Of a stretch of 7,451 nucleotides of DNA, positions 1-6,842 are shown piece by piece. This stretch comes from JAHCHL01 sp964546835 (GTDB lineage: Bacteria; Armatimonadota; Fimbriimonadia; Fimbriimonadales; ATM1). The stretch is from contig CAZJKW010000106.1 of the NCBI GenBank assembly GCA_964546835.1, positions 1-7,451 of the forward strand, given 5' to 3'. How positions within the stretch are numbered: the stretch's first letter is position 1; each line of letters opens with the position of its first letter. The notes under the pieces were generated by a model, which did not search any database, had not been told where the DNA came from, and worked only from the letters and a program-made list of their open reading frames with translations. The translations under genes were made by a program, and so were the position numbers.

Positions 1-133
1 TTTCTTCAAATGAAACATCCTTGCTTGACGCTTCAAGCTCTTGCACAAGGATGGATTGGACTAAAGTCCTAACTTTCTCATGACCTGGACGTGTTATCAG
101 TTCGCTTATACACTCTAGCAAAAACTCATTCAT
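1..133 (-). CDS. Hypothetical protein, N-terminal 44 codons (cut by window edge)
   Basis: I do not recognise this protein. An ATG at 131-133 on the minus strand opens a reading frame with no stop to the left edge. A good ribosome binding site (GAGG, five bases before the ATG) supports the start. The visible N-terminus begins MNEFLLECISELITRPGHEK and continues with an amphipathic, Leu/Val/Glu-rich stretch that looks helical. It has no signal peptide or membrane segment. It starts 41 bp after the nrdJ stop in the same direction, so it could be read through from the nrdR-nrdJ operon, but no promoter or terminator is clear in the gap. Too little is present to name a family. The confidence refers to the presence of a gene, not to a function. 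Confidence 0.6.
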   Translation of the reverse strand, partial: MNEFLLECISELITRPGHEKVRTLVQSILVQELEASSKDVSFEE

Positions 134-174
134 GTTTCCCTCATTAGTCTAGAGCGCAGAGAATTTCAGGAGCA

Positions 175-3100
175 CTAACTACACCCACTCGTGGCGCCGC
201 AGGACTCACATTTTAGGCAAGTGCCGTTGCGGACCAGGGTGAATTGGGCGCAGGTTGAGCAGGGGTCGCCTTCGTATCCCTTCATTCTTGCTTCGCGAAT
301 TTTCATGGAAACTTCCCCGCCGGTTGATTTTTTTGTTCCGGTTGAAGCCGTTACATTTTGCGGTGTGGATGCAGAACTTGAAGAATACGAAGATGCGCCT
401 GCTTGGACTGATTCGGAAACGGTTGGCGATTTTGAAGATTGATTTCCGTTTGCGGGACCACCATAACCTGCGCCGGTGTGGTCTTCGATTGTTTGACCCG
501 GAACCGTTTTTCCATCTTCCATTTCGCCGCCGTCTTCTTCGTCTTGCCATTCCTCTTCTTTTTGCGGACGACCGAGTGTGTCTCCTCGCAAATCTTCGGG
601 CGAAACGTGCATGAAATCGGTGCGACCCAAATAGGTGACAGCGAGCTCGCGGAAAATGTAATCAATTACGGAAGTTGACATTTTGATGTGATCATTTCCA
701 CCGACCATTCCGTTTGGTTCGAATCGCGTGAAAACAAATGCTTCGACAAACTCTTCGAGCGGAACACCGTATTGCAAACCGAGCGAAATTGCGATTGCAA
801 AACAGTTCATCAAACTTCGGAATGCAGCGCCTTCTCGGTGCATGTCAATGAAGATTTCACCGAGCGAACCGTCGTCGTATTCGCCTGTTCGCAAATAAAC
901 TTTGTGTCCGCCCACGCGCGCTTTTTGTGTATATCCGCGACGCCTGCCGGGAAGAAGTCGGCGTTTTGCGAGATAACGATAAACGAGTTTTTGTGCGGCT
1001 TTTCCAGTTGGCGTGAGCGATGGTTCGATTTCCATGATTGCCGCCGCCGCTTCGTCTGCCGCGGTGTTTAATGGTTGGCTGAGTTTTGAACCGTCGCGAT
1101 AAAGTGCGTTTGCTTTGAGACCCATTTTCCAACTGAGGATGTATGCGTTTCGCACGTCGTCGGTGGTTGCAGTTGAAGGAAGATTGATGGTTTTGCTGAT
1201 TGCGCCGCTGAGGAAAGGTTGCGCTGCCGCCATTGCGTGAATGTGTCCTTCTGCGGAAATGTATCTTGTTCCACGTTTGCCGCATTTATTGGCACAATCG
1301 AAAATTGGATAATGTTCAAGCAAAAGGTGGGGTGCGCCTTCGATGGTCATGGTTCCGCAAACGTAATCGTTCGCTTCTTCGATTTCATCATCGGTGAAAC
1401 CGAGCGCTTTTAACATATTAAAATTCCAATCATTTAACTGCGCTTCGGTAAATCCGAGTTTTTCGATGCAGAATTCTTTTCCAAACGTGTATTGATTAAA
1501 AGCAAATTGCAATTCGAAAGCGGATTCGAGCGCTTTTTCGAGATTATCAATTGCTTCGTCGTTGAAACCTCTGTCTTTTAATTCGGAATGAGAGATGGCG
1601 GGCGAGCCGACGAGAGTGCCGCGACCATCGCCCAGGATGACGCGGCCGCCCAGGGCGAGNNNNNNNNNNGAGGGTTCCGCGACCCATGCTGTATTTAATG
1701 ATGTCTTCGATTTGTTCGACGTTGTATCCGAGTTTTTCGAGCGCGACCGGATCGGTTTGTTTGATGATTTTGAAATAGCCGCCGCCCGCGAGTTTTTTGA
1801 ATTTTACAAGTGCGAAATCTGGCTCGATTCCGGTTGTATCGCAATCCATTAGGAGTCCGATGGTTCCGGTTGGAGCAAGAACGGTGACTTGTGCGTTTCG
1901 GAAACCGTGTGCTTCGCCGAGTTCGTGCGCTTTGTCCCATGCTTCGCGCGCAGCCTTTAGCAGTGGTGTCGGACATTCATCCGGATCAATTCCGAGCGGA
2001 AAAATGGATAGACCTTCGTAATCGGATTGCGGAACGTTGTATGCGGCGCGCCGATGATTTCGAATGACACGAAGCATATGATCTCGATTGCGATGGAATT
2101 TTGAGAACGGTCCTATTTCGCGAGCCATTTCTGCGGAGACTGCATAAGATTCACCACCCAAAATTGCGGTTAATGCTCCGATGATTCCTTGACCTTGTGC
2201 GCTGTCATATGGAATTCCCATTCGCATTAAAAGTGCGCCAATGTTTGCGTAACCAAGCCCGAGAGTTCGGTAATCGTAAGAAAGTTGTGCGATTTCTTTT
2301 GACGGAAATTGCGCCATTAAAACGCTGATTTCGAGAACGATTGTCCAGAGCCGAACTGCGTGAATGTAACCTGCAATATCGAATTCATCTTTTTTGTCGT
2401 CGTAAAGCGTGACTAAATTGATGCTGGCGAGATTGCAAGCGGTGTCATCCAGGAACATGTATTCGGAGCATGGGTTTGACGCGTTGATTCTGCCGCCTTC
2501 GGGACATGTGTGCCATTCGTTAATGGTTGTGTCGTATTGAAGACCGGGATCAGCGCAGGACCATGCGGAATAACAGATGTCTTCCCAGAGGTCTTCGCTT
2601 TTTATTTTTCTTGCGGTTTTTCTGTCGGTGCGCCATTTGAGTTCCCAGTCTCCACCGGTGATTGCCGCTTCAAGAAATTCATTACTGACACGGATTGAGT
2701 TGTTTGAATTTTGTCCGGAGACGGTTAAATAGGCCTCGGAATTCCAATCGGTGTCGTAGATTGGGAAGTCAATTTCTTTGAATCCTTGCTCTGCGAGTTG
2801 GATAACGCGTTGGATGTAATTGACGGAAATTTGCGATGCTTTTGCTGCAGCGATCGCGGCATATAGTTCGGTGTTTTTTCTGGGGTCAAATTTTTCTTCT
2901 TTGGGTTCCCAGTTGTGGCATGCTTTCATAATTGCGTTTAAGTGGAAGTTACAAAGTTTTGAACCTGCGACGAGTGCCGCAACTTTTTGTTCTTCGATTA
3001 CTTTCCATCGCACAAATTCTTCGATATCAGGATGGTCAACATCTAGGCAAACCATTTTTGCGGCTCTTCTTGTTGTACCGCCTGATTTGACTGCGCCTGC

Positions 3101-3808
3101 GCTTCGGTCTCCGACGCGCAGGAATGACATTAATCCGCTTGATTTTCCGCCGCCGCTAAGGGGTTCGCCATCGCCGCGGAGACCTGAAAAATTGGAGCCG
3201 ACTCCGCTGCCGTATTTGAATATTCTTGCTTCGCGTGTCCATAAATCCATAATTCCGCCGGGATTAACGAGATCATCTTTGACCGAGAGAATGAAACATG
3301 CATGGGGTTGTGGTCTTTCATAAGCGTTTTGGCTTTTTTTGACTTCGCCTGAATTTGCATCCACATAAAAATGCCCTTGTGCGGGGCCGGAAATACCATA
3401 AGCGAAGTGCAAACCTGTGTTAAACCATTGTGGGCTATTGGGTGCCGCAATCTGTTTTGCGAGCATGTAACAGAGTTCGTCATAAAATGTTTGTGCATCT
3501 TCCGGAGTATCGAAATAATTGTTTTGTTCGCCCCAATGTTTCCAGCAACCGGCTAATCGGTGAAAAACTTGTCTTGAGTCGGATTCAAATCCATCGGATC
3601 CGTCTTCTTGTGGGACCCCTGCTTTTCTAAAATATTTTTGAGCAAGGATATCGGTTGCTACTTGTGACCAATGGGAAGGAACCATAACATTTTCCATAAC
3701 AAAAACCGAAGAGCCGTCGGGATTTTTAATTTCCGATTTTCTTGCAGTAAATTCTATATTTTGGTAGGGGCTTTCGCCTGCCTTTGTGAAAAAGCGATTA
3801 ATCTTCAT
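175..3808 (-). CDS. nrdJ: Class II (adenosylcobalamin-dependent) ribonucleoside-diphosphate reductase NrdJ, interrupted by a scaffold gap
   Basis: This cytosolic enzyme reduces ribonucleotides to deoxyribonucleotides, using a thiyl radical generated from coenzyme B12 and no oxygen. Numbering from the ATG at 3808, the first redox Cys is C171 (PHACFIL), the thiyl-radical motif NPCSE is at 445-449 with C447, the second redox Cys is C458 (TACNLASINL) and the phosphate-loop motif PTGTIG is at 646-651. After the gap come the conserved QPFLSGAISKTINLP and YRDGSK blocks, a TSCPD-type domain (about 643-915) and a C-terminal cysteine cluster (CSTC, CLKCESC, final GCS) that probably relays reducing equivalents. 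A Glu/Ser-rich linker of about 100 residues (about 313-606) precedes that cluster. There is no N-terminal ATP cone, as is usual for this large form, and the total of about 1,190-1,210 residues fits it. I chose 3808 because GGAG lies five bases upstream; an in-frame ATG at 3835 has no such site. It follows nrdR by 37 bp. The reading frame slips across the 10 Ns, which reflects the gap and not a real mutation. Confidence 0.97.
1660..1669. other. Scaffold gap (10 Ns) inside nrdJ
   Basis: Ten Ns join two contigs. Reading nrdJ on the minus strand, the upstream side ends YSMGRGTL and the downstream side reads LALGGRVILGDGRGTLVGSP before normal NrdJ sequence resumes. GRGTL therefore occurs on both sides. 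The 10-base spacer does not keep the frame, so its length is a placeholder. See findings. Confidence 0.98.
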
Positions 3809-3828
3809 TTTTACTCCACTCCCTGGTT

Positions 3829-3842
3829 GGGGCATTTGCCCC
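3829..3842. repeat. Palindrome between nrdR and nrdJ
   Basis: A perfect inverted repeat, GGGGCA-TT-TGCCCC on the plus strand, fills the 37-bp gap between the nrdR stop and the nrdJ start. In the nrdR-nrdJ transcript it can form a short GC-rich hairpin (GGGGC stem with an AAAT loop) about 20 bases before the nrdJ ATG. No T-run follows on the minus strand, so a complete terminator is unlikely. A role in mRNA stability or in setting the nrdR to nrdJ ratio is only an inference. Confidence 0.5.
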
Positions 3843-3845
3843 GAT

Positions 3846-4325
3846 TTATCTTCCTGCTGTTGCGCGAGATTTTCTTTGTCTTTTTAGCGAACTGACAAAT
3901 TCTCCAAATTCACGCGGGTCTTCGAATTCACGATAGACGCTTGCAAATCGCACGTATGCGACCGGGTCTATCTCTCCCAGTTTTTCCAAAACGTGTTCAC
4001 CGACGAAGTTTGCCGGCACTTCCCCTTCACACGTTTCGAACAAGCGACGTTCAACATCTTCTGCCGCAGCGGAAAGGATGGATGTGGGAACCGGTCGCTT
4101 GCGGCAAGCGACAGCCATGCTTGCCAGAATTTTTTGTTGAGAATAGGGCTCTCTTCTTCCGTCCTTTTTGACCACCATCAGTTGTCGTTCTTCTACTTCT
4201 TCGAAGGTGGTGTATCTTCGGCCGCAATCAAGGCATTCTCGGCGCCGTCGAATGGCACCTCCATCCCTTGCGGAACGGCTGTCGATGACCTTGTCTTCTT
4301 GATGGCCACAGTAAGGACACTTCAT
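3846..4325 (-). CDS. nrdR: Transcriptional repressor NrdR
   Basis: NrdR senses ATP/dATP and represses ribonucleotide reductase genes by binding paired NrdR boxes. The 159-residue product has the full family layout. An N-terminal zinc ribbon carries C3, C6, C31 and C34 (CPYC and CLDC), with the DNA-binding run AIRRRRECLDCGRRYTTFE. An ATP-cone follows at about 48-138, opening VVKKDGRREPYS and ending near YVRFASVYREF. A short basic tail closes it. The family is usually about 150-160 residues. I chose the ATG at 4325 because the protein then begins MKCPYCG as in homologues and GGGGG lies eight bases upstream. An in-frame ATG at 4352 would add nine unconserved residues and lies at about the predicted transcription start. 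It is the first gene of an apparent operon with nrdJ and probably represses its own promoter through the two boxes just upstream. Confidence 0.97.
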   Translation of the reverse strand: MKCPYCGHQEDKVIDSRSARDGGAIRRRRECLDCGRRYTTFEEVEERQLMVVKKDGRREPYSQQKILASMAVACRKRPVPTSILSAAAEDVERRLFETCEGEVPANFVGEHVLEKLGEIDPVAYVRFASVYREFEDPREFGEFVSSLKRQRKSRATAGR

Positions 4326-4333
4326 GGTTGATG

Positions 4334-4349
4334 CCCCCATATCTTGGGA
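4334..4349 (-). promoter_or_regulatory. NrdR box 2 (degenerate)
   Basis: From memory the NrdR-box consensus is acaCwAtATaTwGtgt. This 16-mer matches at 10 of 16 positions and starts exactly 31 bp from box 1, the spacing typical of paired NrdR boxes. It lies over the start of the nrdR transcript and includes the G-run that serves as the nrdR ribosome binding site. Alone it would be weak; its spacing and shared core with box 1 make it credible. Confidence 0.55.
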
Positions 4350-4356
4350 CATTCAT

Positions 4357-4385
4357 AGTCTATCACACAAGATATCGGGTGTCAA
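4357..4385 (-). promoter_or_regulatory. Sigma-70-type promoter of nrdR-nrdJ
   Basis: On the minus strand a perfect TTGACA -35 (4380-4385) is followed by a 17-base spacer and TAGACT as -10 (4357-4362; four of six matches to TATAAT). Transcription would start near 4350, giving a leader of about 25 bases before the nrdR ATG. NrdR box 1 fills almost the whole spacer, so repressor bound there would block RNA polymerase. Confidence 0.7.
4365..4380 (-). promoter_or_regulatory. NrdR box 1
   Basis: The plus-strand sequence ACACAAGATATCGGGT matches the palindromic NrdR-box consensus at 13 of 16 positions. It sits between the -35 and -10 elements of the nrdR promoter. Its core CAAGATATCGGG recurs inverted in box 2 with 11 of 12 matches. 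Given that the next gene encodes NrdR, autoregulation of the nrdR-nrdJ operon is the simple reading. Confidence 0.7.
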
Positions 4386-4500
4386 GGGGAATTCGAGAAA
4401 AGTTAGCCCTTCAAAGGAAATCGGGGATTTTTTCACGATTAGCCCACGAGTTATCCACTCGTTTTGCCCAAATTTCAGGACGAGGGTTTAAGCAAAAGGG
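4386..4500. other. Intergenic stretch between nrdR promoter and tRNA-Pro
   Basis: No gene is visible here. The stretch holds a small stem-loop, ACGAG/CTCGT (4446-4450 and 4458-4462), whose loop and arm contain TTATCCACT (4451-4459), one base from the DnaA-box consensus TTATCCACA. It also holds a weak plus-strand promoter candidate, TTGCCC (4464-4469), 17-base spacer, TTTAAG (4487-4492), which could serve the downstream aldehyde dehydrogenase. Both are low-confidence readings. Confidence 0.35.
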
Positions 4501-4517
4501 TGGCAAAAAAGTTGCCA
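4501..4517 (-). terminator. Possible terminator after tRNA-Pro
   Basis: A six-base-pair stem (TGGCAA/TTGCCA, five-base loop) begins 13 bases after the encoded CCA of tRNA-Pro, reading on the minus strand, and is followed by ACCCTTTT. A T5 run also follows the tRNA directly. The stem is short and only partly GC, so termination efficiency is uncertain. The same hairpin read on the plus strand is followed by GAATTTTG. Confidence 0.4.
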
Positions 4518-4530
4518 GAATTTTGAAAAA

Positions 4531-4607
4531 TGGTCGGGGCTGCGGGATTCGAACCCACGGCCTCCTGCTCCCAAAGCAGGCGCGCTACCAGCCTGCGCCA
4601 AGCCCCG
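4531..4607 (-). tRNA. tRNA-Pro(TGG)
   Basis: A complete 77-base cloverleaf with encoded CCA (4531-4533). The acceptor stem CGGGGCT/AGCCCCG pairs fully with discriminator A73. The D stem GCGC/GCGC, anticodon stem CCTGC/GCAGG and T stem GTGGG/CCCGC (one G-U) also form, with T loop TTCGAAT. The anticodon loop TTTGGGA gives anticodon TGG (4571-4573), reading CCA and, with wobble, other proline codons. A TACACT -10-like element (4620-4625, minus) lies 12 bases before the tRNA but has no good -35; it overlaps the start codon of the divergent aldehyde dehydrogenase. Confidence 0.97.
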
Positions 4608-4620
4608 AATCGAGTGGCAA

Positions 4621-5993
4621 GTGTACCGTCTAAAATCAGGCGTGGTTCTTGATTCGATTAACCCCTGGGACGGGGAGGTTTTGGGGTCGGTGAGTGCGGC
4701 AGATAAAGACAGCATCGAGTTGGCACTTAACAATGCCGTTTTTCGATTCGAGAATCCCATGGGAATCCGAGCGCGAATTGAGTTGCTTGAAGCCATTGCA
4801 GATCAGATTGAGTATCGAAGTAGCGAATTTGCCGACTTACTTTTAGCAGAAGCCGGAAAACCGATTCGCTTTGCTACGGCAGAGGTAGAAAGAACGATTC
4901 GGACATTTCGGATTGCATCGAAATCGGAACAGGTTTTAGAAAAAATTTCCATGGACGTTTCTTACGACCCTCGCGGAATAGATTTCGATGTTTCTTATAA
5001 AAGGTTTCCTGTGGGTCCGATTTTTGGTTTTGTTCCTTATAATTGGCCGTTGAATTTGGCAGCACATAAAATCGCGCCGGCGATTTTATGTGGTAATCCA
5101 ATCATTGTTAAACTTAGTCCGCTTGCTCCGCTATGCACGAAGAAACTGATTGATTTGATTCAAAATTTGGCAACAGAAAAAGGCATTGTTAGTGGGTTAC
5201 ATTTAGAAAATGAAGACGCTCAAAATTTACTAAAAGATGAGCGAATAAAAATGTTGAGTTTTACGGGAAGCGCGCCGGTTGGGTGGATGTTAAAGTCACT
5301 CGTGCCGAAAANNNNNNNNNNTTGGAATTGGGTGGAAACGCACCGGTCATTGTGACGGAAACTGCGGATATAGATTCTGCAGTCGAGAGAGCAACCATCA
5401 GTGCATATGGATATTCGGGTCAAGTTTGTATTAGTGCCCAAAATCTCTTTGCGCACGAATCCGTTTATGATGCGATAAGAATAAAGTTGATTGAATCTAC
5501 TTTAAATACTGCGTGCGGAGATCCAAGATTGAAAGAAACGGTAGTCGGACCCATGATTAACGAAAGCGCGGCTGAGCGAGTTAAGAGATTGATTTCGGAA
5601 AAGCCGTTGGCGGAAAGCAATGTGCCCACCCATCCGTGCTTTGTTGCTGCGACTTTGATAGAAAAACCGGCATATGACGATCCGATTTTTGAATCGGAAG
5701 TGTTTGGCCCGGTCTTAAATTTGATTCCGTATGCTAACCAGGAATTGTTAATTCGAGAACTCAATCGGGGCCGGTTTCGGCTTCAAGCGTCAGTGTTTGC
5801 GAGGGAAAATTTTGACTTTTGGGCTAACCAATTGCAGTTTGGCGGCGTAGTATGGAACGATGCTCCGACGGTGCGTTTTGATTCGATGCCATATGGCGGT
5901 GAAGGCGAATCGGGATTTGGTCGCGAAGGGGTTACTTTCGCAACAAACGAGATGACCTTTTTGAAGGCAGTATTGGAACGCAAGAACGGATAA
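4621..5993 (+). CDS. NAD(P)-dependent aldehyde dehydrogenase, interrupted by a scaffold gap
   Basis: A soluble aldehyde dehydrogenase superfamily enzyme that oxidises an aldehyde to a carboxylate. The signatures appear in order: VPYNWPLN with the oxyanion Asn N141, the cofactor lysine in IIVKLSP (K164), FTGS at 214-217, the base Glu in LELGG (codon 5325-5327), the nucleophile Cys in GQVCIS (codon 5427-5429), EVFGP, and the C-terminal MPYGGEGESGFGREG. The Glu-to-Cys spacing is 34 residues, as in the classical enzymes. The position where NAD-specific members often carry Glu after that lysine is Pro here, so the cofactor is open. At about 456 residues it is compact, resembling lactaldehyde or semialdehyde dehydrogenases, but the substrate cannot be assigned. 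The start is taken as GTG 4621, with weak GAG/TGG upstream; GTG 4642 is possible. It lies 13 bp from the divergent tRNA-Pro and 25 bp before the araC-type gene, so the latter pair is probably one operon. The apparent frame change is due to the N-gap. Confidence 0.93.
5312..5321. other. Scaffold gap (10 Ns) inside the aldehyde dehydrogenase
   Basis: Left of the gap the protein reads KSLVPK, and right of it LELGGNAP. The family spacing from FTGS to the catalytic Glu suggests 11 missing bases, which would also restore the frame, so 10 Ns is a placeholder or one base short. No active-site residue is lost. Confidence 0.95.
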
Positions 5994-6018
5994 GTTTGTT
6001 TGAGAGAGTTGATTGCCG

Positions 6019-6693
6019 ATGAGTTCAATTGAATTTTCAGATGTTTCGGGTCAGGTTTCATATCACGAAGTCAATGCCATGATACGATTGGGCCAGCGCA
6101 CCGAATTGGAAGCGTATTTCCGGCAGTTTTTGACCGACCTTGAGACGATTTCGCGGTCAGACATAAGATTGGCAAAAAGCAGGTTGATTTCTTTAGTAAC
6201 GGTTATTGTCAATTCTATCTTAGAAATTGGAGCGTTATCTGAAGTTGAAGAAAGGATTTATGAAGTTGCTGAAAAATGTGTTCGCATAGAGACGCATGAA
6301 GAGTTTCAGGAGTTAGCGAAACATTGTTTGAGCCATATGATTGTATGTGCAAAACCGAATGCTAACCGAATATCCATTCAAATTGTAGAAAATGCAAAGC
6401 AGATTGTGCAGACCCGTTATTCTGAAAATTTAACAGTTGAAAAGGTTGCGGCAGAACTATTTATGAGTCGTTCACATTTTCGGTTTTTGTTTAAAGAAGC
6501 GACGGGAATTCCGTTTAAACGTTACTTAACGGAAATGCGTTTAAACGTTGCAAGGACCCTTTTTGAAACGTCGAGAATTAGTGTTAAGGAAGTGTGTGCT
6601 CGCGTTGGTTATTTGGATACGAGCAGTTTTTATCGTGCCTATCGCGCTTATCACGGTGTTGCGCCGATTACTCACAAATTGGCATCCCTTTAG
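6019..6693 (+). CDS. AraC-family transcriptional regulator (YesN-like output module without receiver)
   Basis: A DNA-binding regulator of 224 residues. The C-terminal part (about 120-222) is a typical AraC double helix-turn-helix: helix-turn-helix 1 around LTVEKVAAELFMSRSHFRFLFKE (138-160), then GIPFKRYLTEMRLNVAR, then helix-turn-helix 2 around ISVKEVCARVGYLDTSSFYR (187-206) and the closing YHGVAP. The N-terminal part (15-110) is all-helical with no cupin fold and no receiver-domain Asp. It resembles the linker between receiver and helix-turn-helix in YesN-type response regulators (an IRLGQRTELEAYFRQFLTDL-like opening, then SRLISLVTVIVNSILEIG). ATG 6019 is preferred, although the AGAGAG at 6003-6008 is ten bases away; a TTG at 6013 is four bases away and would add two residues. 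It follows the aldehyde dehydrogenase by 25 bp and may control it. Its stop codon is followed by one base and then the tRNA-fMet -10 box. Signal and targets are unknown. Confidence 0.9.
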   Translation: MSSIEFSDVSGQVSYHEVNAMIRLGQRTELEAYFRQFLTDLETISRSDIRLAKSRLISLVTVIVNSILEIGALSEVEERIYEVAEKCVRIETHEEFQELAKHCLSHMIVCAKPNANRISIQIVENAKQIVQTRYSENLTVEKVAAELFMSRSHFRFLFKEATGIPFKRYLTEMRLNVARTLFETSRISVKEVCARVGYLDTSSFYRAYRAYHGVAPITHKLASL

Positions 6694-6694
6694 G

Positions 6695-6700
6695 TATAAT
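6695..6700 (+). promoter_or_regulatory. -10 box of tRNA-fMet promoter
   Basis: A perfect TATAAT lies one base after the araC-type stop codon and 11 bases before the tRNA, so transcription would start a few bases upstream of the mature 5' end. No good -35 exists at 16-18 bases; the only TTGGCA (6679-6684) is just 10 bases away. Weak upstream recognition, or read-through from the preceding gene, is possible. Confidence 0.6.
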
Positions 6701-6711
6701 CCGTTTTCTGT

Positions 6712-6788
<77 letters not shown>

Positions 6789-6842
6789 ATTGTTTCTGAT
6801 GTAATTTAGTAGTGGTTCGGTCGTCTTGTTAACGGGGATCAG

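Noticed and set aside
175..1659. Separate C-terminal RNR gene (split nrdJ)
   Set aside because: The frame on the left of the gap stays open up to the Ns with no start codon or ribosome binding site at a sensible place, and the two parts align end to end with a single NrdJ.
1620..1672. Intein, intron or insertion element in nrdJ at the gap
   Set aside because: No intein splice motifs (an N-terminal Cys/Ser block or a C-terminal HN) border the gap. The repeated 15 bases are not identical, as a fresh target-site duplication would be. A faulty contig overlap explains it better.
2820..3323. Long plus-strand open frame (167 codons) opposite nrdJ
   Set aside because: It lies wholly antisense to conserved NrdJ sequence, has no recognisable motif, and is explained by the composition of the real gene. 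The same applies to 688-1071 and the other plus-strand frames under nrdJ.
4326..4360. Cobalamin riboswitch upstream of the B12-dependent reductase operon
   Set aside because: The predicted nrdR leader is only about 25 bases, too short for a B12 riboswitch, and no B12-box-like sequence was seen.
4328..4633. Plus-strand open frame across the nrdR operator and tRNA-Pro
   Set aside because: It runs through the NrdR boxes, the intergenic region and the complement of a complete tRNA, and its product resembles nothing. A frame at 6548-6799 running through tRNA-fMet was rejected for the same reason.
6679..6684. TTGGCA as the -35 of the tRNA-fMet promoter
   Set aside because: Only 10 bases separate it from TATAAT, too close for sigma-70 recognition.
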